In this document: positions 57,970 through 64,000 of the stretch, one piece after another
Position numbering within the stretch: the first letter of the stretch is position 1
Layout of the letters: each line of letters begins with the position of its first letter
NCBI RefSeq assembly: GCF_000213175.1
Contig: NW_009799099.1
Location: forward strand, 1,005,560 to 1,069,559
Length of the DNA stretch: 64,000 bases
Source of the DNA: Neurospora tetrasperma FGSC 2508
Lineage: Eukaryota; Ascomycota; Sordariomycetes; Sordariales; Sordariaceae
Direction: 5' to 3'
Program-made: the position numbers and the translations under genes
Notes under the pieces: generated by a model
The model's input: the letters and a program-made list of their open reading frames with translations, nothing else
Databases searched by the model: none
Told to the model about the DNA's origin: nothing

Positions 57970-60900
57970 CTACTCACTAACAGAATCATCCGGCTCCCCC
58001 CTCGCCCTCCTCACAAGCATCTCCGCCTCTCTAGCCTCCATCCGATCCTGCTGTATGCTTCTCCGATCAGAATCATCATCATCCTCATCATCGTCCTCCA
58101 CCTCACTCCGCAAATCCGGATCATCATCATCGTCCTCCTCATCGTCTTCATCGACAAGACTACTGCTTCCCCCTCGCCCCAATCCTTGCTCTCTGACTGC
58201 CTCGGATGGCCGTCTCTTTTCGAAATCTTGCTTGTGCGCTTCAGCCATGACCTGCAGAATAGACTTCTTGCCCATCGACTCGACGTGACGGCGGCGGAAG
58301 GTACCTCCACCACTGAGGCTGAAGCCGGTGCCGGTACCTGTCGCCCCTTCCCCAGAAATGGCACCCGATTCGGCGTGGGGACTGATGGCTCCTTCCTCTT
58401 CTGGGTGGGCGGCGCCCGTGGCTGGGGATGGGGAAGCTGCCCAGGGAGAGGTGGCTCCAGCGCCGACGGAGCCGCGAATGCGCTCGCGGATACTGGCGGC
58501 CATGGAGGAGATGGTGCCTCTGCGCTCCTGTTGGACAGCGCCTGTAGTGGTGCCGGTTTCAGCCTCCAACTCTCCGGCGGATGTCTCCTGGCTGGGACGC
58601 TCGACGAACTGATCGAGCTGGTAGGGAAGAGGAGTATCGCGCGAGGCCTTGTACTGGGATACGTTGGCGCAATGCTCGTTTTCAACACGAAGGATGAGCC
58701 AAAGGCCACGACGGATGACTTCAGCCATGGCGACAAAGAAGGAGACAATCGTGCTGTGCTGAGTGTCGTGGGTGAAGATGGCGTAGAAGATCCAATTGAA
58801 GCGGAGAAGCGGGTCGACAACCATGATGACATAGTAGATCCATTTGGACTTGAGCGCGGTGATGTCTCGGAGGAAAGGGTAGCGGACGTTTTTCTGGAGT
58901 AGTGAGAAATCCATAAACAGATCCCAGATGGCTGTTCATGAGATGTCAGTCGCGTATCACACAAATAAAGAATATTAAACTACTCACTAGTATAACAGGC
59001 GTTAATGGTCGCGAATGTGATGTAGGCAGCCAGGATCGGTTGCGAATGATTGAGGCGATACAAGCTGAGTATAACAGCGGTGGTGATGGTCATGATGTAC
59101 TTTCCGCAGTTGACAAGATGCGGAAACACATTCTTCGTATCGTGGTAACGCCTGATACACTGCAGAGCACGCCAAATGGGGGGCAAGGCATTGAAGAAAC
59201 CTTGAAGCCGGGAGTGGCTAGAGTTACACATACCCGGCTGATCCCACTCGTTGGCATACAGACAGAAGAACATGGGAATGTTCTAGGTAGGATTAGTAGA
59301 CTGAGCGAATTACTGAGGTTGATGAAAGGAATTACTTACAGCTGCAGAGTAGGTCAAAGAGCACCAGATATCGCCGAGGAAGAAGTCTCGGAACTCGACA
59401 GGATACAAACCTGCCAACAACAAGCGATACTATTCAAATGTCAGTATGATGAAAGTTTCAAAGGCGACGAATCTGTGAGGTTACTTACATGCGAATACAA
59501 GAACCATCTTCTGGCTCGATGGTAAAATATCGGTGCCGGGAAGAACAACATCAACAGCGACAGGCCTATTAAGAGGGCAGGATAATACAGATACATCTCC
59601 TCCCAGTGGCCAAACCTCGAAAAGTTAAGCCATAGGAACACGCCAAGAAGCGCAAAGAAGAAGCTGGGGAACTCGGCCACCTGCTTCCAGTCCAGATTAT
59701 GCCTCGTGTCAAGCTCAAAGATGAACGGATAGTTAATCTTGTTCAGTGTCCATATTCGGCAGGCCAATGTGAACAGCGCGAAGAGCAGGATCATCAAGAA
59801 GTAGCCGCCATACAGCTGCAGCAAGTAGCTTGTGTTTTCTTTGAGCGTGTGATCGTCCTGGAAGAGTAGCTCCGAACCATAAATCAGACCCTGAACGGCA
59901 AAGACGGCGCCAAAACCGATAAGCAGTCCGCTGCGGAAAGCACTGCCCGAAGCGTCTCCGGGACGTCTGAGAATATTCCGGAGTTTTCCTGCAGCCACTT
60001 TGTGATTGCCTTTTTCAAAGTATCTGGCGTATAAGTCTTCGACGGTGCGAATGTGACCGTCGACAACGTCGCTGTTGACAAACCAAGTCTTGTTGACTTT
60101 CTCGTTCATGTAGCGGTACGTCGGGCGGGCATTGACGGCCTTGTCGTACTTTTTGTTCAGCTTCCGGAACGCAGTTCTGTTCAGGAGGGCATAGGACTTG
60201 AGGAGTTCAAGACCGCGGTAGTACTCCTGCAGGGCTAGCTTGAGCTTCCGCTTAGCTACGCGATATGACACATCGTCTTTGTTTGGCGGTCTCCTGACAT
60301 AGTCGCGGCCTTCTTCTGGCTTTTGCGGGGCCATGACTGGCGTCTCGGTCATCTTCTGCAGCGCTTTCGAGTTTGGCCCAGGCTTCATGAACTTGGTGCG
60401 GAGGGGCCCTATCCAGTCTGTACCGCTGTCCTTGCCATTGCTTCCTCCACCATCGCCTGAGTGACCCTTACTGCCACTACCTCGCTCCATCTGCTTCCTC
60501 TGCTTGGCATCCGCAATCTCCGTAGTTCGCCTGTTCCGCATTTCGTGAAGTTGCTCGCGCAAAGCAGCCAGGCGTTTGGTGGCTTGGTCTTCCTTTTGCT
60601 TGTAGAATGTCTCGATCTTGTCTAACTCATTGTCGAGGAAAGAAAAGAACTCGCCCTCGGCAGTACGGACTGACTCCAGATTCTGCAATGCTGTACTATC
60701 CCTGTTCGACATTGTGCGAGACAGATGAGAGCTGTTGGAGAGAACCCGGGAAAGACGATGGGGAGAGCGTTGAGCAATGGTCGCGCTTGGGGGCAATTCG
60801 ACGGAGGACTCGGTTGCAGTAGACTGGCCATCGGCACCTACCATCATGGACTTGGTGCGTCGTGGTCCGAAACGGTTGGAGACCGGGGAAGTTGGAGAAG

Positions 60901-61732
60901 CCACGATCGAGTCACGGCGGCCGCCTGTCCTCGAGGCTATCTTCATAGCGGGAGCGGGGAGTTCGAACTCGGTTCGATCGCTCGAACGCGAAGGGGGGAG
61001 AATGCTTCCATATTGAACCTCGTTGTCGGGTGACGTCGTCAAACCAGAGCGTTCCCCTCGTGCTTCGATGCTGTCTTTGCTGCTTCTGTTGTTCTTGGTC
61101 GGCGTGCGGTCGAGCTCTGGGCCGCCGCTCTGCAATTGATCGGCTCCAGGAGAACCCTCATGGGAGCCTGGTGTGGTATCAGACCATCGGTGTTGGGTTG
61201 GTGTTCGTTTGTGGTGTAGGTGGTGTAAGAGAGCGGCAGGTGCGGCATGTAATGAGTCGGGTCGCCTAGCAAGGTTCGGCGTGGTGCTTGCGCGTTGGAT
61301 GGCCCTCGTAACCGACTTGATGAGCTTCTTTCCGAGCTTGTAGTTCAGATACTTGACGCGCCATTCTATAAGTTTGGAATTCTGGTTAGAATTACAGACA
61401 ATTATTTCGGTTGCCGTCTCAGACTTGGAGCAATAGTTGCAAACTTGGGTGCGTCGCAATCGCAGTCAACAAAGACATGTTCATTGCTTGGCACCCAGGT
61501 CGGTGCGACTCGCTTCAAGATGATCCAGCATGGTGTTTTCCGCTTTTTTTTTGTTCAGCTCCGTTTTTCTCTTACCTGGCACCGCTTCCTGCTCGAGTTC
61601 TTTGGCAAACCTGTCGTGCGCACATGTTTGTTAGCATTGAGGTTTTCGAAACGAAACGGGCGGCACAATGTGGATGTCACATGGGGGAAGAGTGAGTGGA
61701 CTCTGGAGGGGAAATCCTTCCACTTACTTCAT
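57970..61732 (-). CDS. SYG1/XPR1-like SPX-EXS membrane protein, six exons, 1087 aa
   Basis: SPX domains bind inositol pyrophosphates to sense phosphate; the EXS part is the phosphate-exporter fold of XPR1 and plant PHO1 and is found in yeast Syg1. Exons on the minus strand: 61728-61732, 61576-61610, 59489-61365, 59340-59429, 58988-59282, 57970-58931. The first exon is just ATGAA; splicing gives MKFAKELEQEAVPEWRVKYL, exactly the conserved SPX start, which fixes the start codon. SPX continues with FFSFLDNELDKIETFYKQKE and NRTAFRKLNKKYDKAVN. The TM/EXS part shows YRLLLAGLYPVEFRDFFLGD, SLTYSAANIPMFFCLYANEW and NSSHSRLQGFFNALPPIWRA. The C-terminal tail is long and ends in an acidic Asp/Glu run (DEDDEEDDDDDPDLRSE). 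It is larger than yeast Syg1, mostly through low-complexity inserts in SPX. Confidence 0.95.
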
Positions 61733-64000
61733 GACGTCAAGCCCAGTGGCAGCATTCCTCCACAGAACAGAAAGAAGCGCTCACTACAACACGAAAACCC
61801 AAGAACAGAGACGAGGTTGTCGACGAAGCAGTTTGTCGCATCTCAGGCAGCCGCGGTTTGGGAATCGGGCTGTAAGTAGTATAGGTATGAATGGGCACGG
61901 GAAGGTCTTTGCTTTTTCGTAGGTAGTTGAAAGGGGGCAGGCATAAAAAAAGACGGGATCCCGGAAAGAGACCAGACCTAGTCTATGCCCTGGAGATGCC
62001 GAGTGAATGAATCTAAAGGAAAAGTGACAAACAACTTTCAAGGGGTCAAACAATGCAATGTGACCACAGGGCAGCGCCGTCCCGTCGAGGTTCTTCGGTA
62101 GATAGCTTAGCGAACTGAACCCTTCAAAGTTTTTCATCTGGGTCCCGCGTCCGGGTCTCAGGCAGCCCTGAATTTGTGGAACTGCTGCTCGCCAAAACGA
62201 GATGGGAAAGCGTCCCTGACATGCTTGGCCGCTGTAGCTGCCCAATGGCGGAAACCATGGAATTCAGCTGCTGAATTAGCGGCTCGAATTTTTGCACGTG
62301 TACGCTAGTAGTGTATATGCCGTTACCGGCCTAGAGTACAAATGTCGACACCAGAGACAGGAAGCCGTCAACTGAAACAAAAACTTTGTTGACTGCCTGT
62401 CCAAATGCCCGAGCGGCACTTTAGTAAAAAGGAATGTTGGCTCACTCGGGAACCCCAATCCCGTCCTCCAATTTTGCTCGCATCATGGGGCCTTTTGCAC
62501 CCAACAGACTCAATGGCCAAGACAGGTCTTTGGAAGCACAGAGGCCTTGGCTGTGCGGAGGATTTACATGACAGACAGATCAAGTCTCCAGAAACGCATG
62601 GTCATGATGCATTGTTATGGAGAATAACGTGATTAGAATGACGGGATCAGCGCAGATCCAAACCTATGTTTTATGGAGTCTCTATTTTGACAATTGCCTT
62701 GCAAGCAAACATCTTCAGGGGTTTTTACCATCTTCATCTCTTCCTCCTGATTACCTGCTTTTCCGTGCTGAATGCCCAGAATAAATACCGTATGGCTCGC
62801 TTCGTCCGAGTCCCTCCACCTTTTGTCCCGAGATCATCGGTGGCAGACTTATCAGAAGATCACCCTTTTATCCCCTTAGACTAATGGGTAGACGAGCGGC
62901 GCTGACCGGTGTTTTTGCTTTGCATGACGGAAGTGTAATTTCCCACTCGCTAAAATAGGAAAATACCATGGCTTCTCGAATGACGGGAACACAGCACGAC
63001 TCGCCTGGCAAGTATGTGGTTGGCTGTGGCCGACGTGCGGTGTATCCATGTTGCTAGCTGACCGTCGCATGGCTGCCGGTTTCACCTTTGTTAGCGTCGA
63101 GAGCTAACTATGCTCAATCAGCTCAGCTCTTATTCCACCATTTCGGCTCCGGGCTGAGGTCCGCTATCCTTCAAACCACTCACTTCACGACACGACGGTC
63201 CCGAACCCCGTCTTGCCCGACGACGACGACCGAGTCCACCATTGTCTCGATCCGGCCGGGCCTACATCTGAACTAGCCACCCGTGAGGCTGGTAACTTCC
63301 ACCGCCCGCCGCAGGTCGTTTAGCGTGCATGTCTACCTACGGCAACTTACCTGTCGTGCGCGCCTTCAGGCCACGGGAATGAGCGGATGGCGCAGCTTGT
63401 TTTTTTTTACAGTACTACTAACATCTGTTTCCGATAGGGGTTGAATGAGCGGTCTGCAGTCCGACAATGTGGTGTTGAGTGCCGCAAAAGACGTGACATG
63501 AGGGCAACGTGGTACGGAGTCCAGCACTGAGGATGCTAGGTCTATCGTACCATGGCCATTGCTTTGTCGTGAACTTCATGGGTAAAACAAGTGAGAGCTA
63601 CCGTACGACGCCGGCGATCTCGATAATGTGCCAGTGGTTTCCTAAACCTTCTGCGCGCACAAGACATCTCGCTACCAAACGTTGTAACTGGCACCTTGCC
63701 CAACTCGTTAAACAAGCCGCTTTCAGATCAACAGGATACCATGTCACGGAACATCCGGTCTGAGAATCAAGGAAGAAAAGAATTTCAAGAAAGATATCGA
63801 GCTTCGTGTCGTACCATGCTGATGTTTTCAAATGTTTCTTTTGAGAGGCCGCCGGCAACTGGTCCCATAGTGTGGAGACGATATGATGCGATACCCGTAC
63901 ATGAACCTATCGTCCGATATGTACACAGTAGGGAGAGGCTTGGAGCGGGTCTTCCTCCCCGGAGCGGAGCGGGGCAGGACGGGGTAACGGTTCCGTTCGG
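61733..64000. other. Intergenic, right edge, 2.3 kb
   Basis: It holds the upstream region of the SPX-EXS gene. Open frames such as 61784-62245 (minus, overlapping the leader), 63509-63763 (plus) and 63598-63858 (minus) are under 155 codons and lack domains. A GGAGCGGAGC-type run lies at the extreme right. No mobile element or RNA gene is seen. Confidence 0.5.

Overview
The window reads as nuclear DNA of a filamentous ascomycete, most likely a Sordariales fungus of the Neurospora/Sordaria type. Genes carry few, short introns (about 50-240 nt) with GTAxGT-like donors and CTAAC/CTGAC-like branch sites. Codon use is GC-rich at third positions, and proteins carry long low-complexity linkers (Q, P, H, acidic). 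From memory, the set neutral trehalase, PRPP amidotransferase, glucosidase II alpha and nucleoside diphosphate kinase is linked on one Neurospora chromosome; this was not checked against a database.

Layout, left to right: neutral trehalase (-), a DUF3405 Golgi-type protein (-), an RTA1-family 7-TM protein (-), tRNA-Arg(CCG), amidophosphoribosyltransferase (+, five exons), a small Cys/His-rich protein (+), a cytochrome-b5/MAPR-like protein (-), an Mgr3-like mitochondrial TPR protein (+), an AP-1-like bZIP factor (+), an unrecognised 253-aa protein (-), a 1044-aa WW-like-domain protein (+), an EF-hand MscS-type channel (+), an FLILHELTA/Mrx11-like mitochondrial protein (+), an eqolisin (G1 peptidase) homologue (-), glucosidase II alpha (-), nucleoside diphosphate kinase (+), tRNA-Ser(AGA), and a SYG1/XPR1-like SPX-EXS protein (-). 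Every intergenic stretch over 300 bases is described. They hold simple repeats, a few hairpins and isolated coding-like tracts; I saw no recognisable transposon, CRISPR array or rRNA gene.

The genes do not form an operon or an obvious biosynthetic cluster. They are ordinary housekeeping genes (purine synthesis, trehalose breakdown, ER glycoprotein trimming, NTP pools, phosphate/SPX signalling, mitochondrial quality control) mixed with lineage-specific genes. Two head-to-head pairs could share promoters: MAPR-like/Mgr3-like and glucosidase II/NDK.

I found no clear new multi-gene system. The best leads are an eqolisin homologue whose catalytic Gln is replaced by Arg, a nucleoside diphosphate kinase locus with an in-frame 126-codon upstream extension encoding a membrane anchor, a 5-nt initiator exon in the SPX-EXS gene, a cluster of three hairpins (one holding TGAGTCA) ahead of the Mrx11-like gene, and a sharp purine/pyrimidine strand switch inside that gene.

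Exon boundaries were derived by hand from splice signals, reading-frame continuity and expected family sequence.
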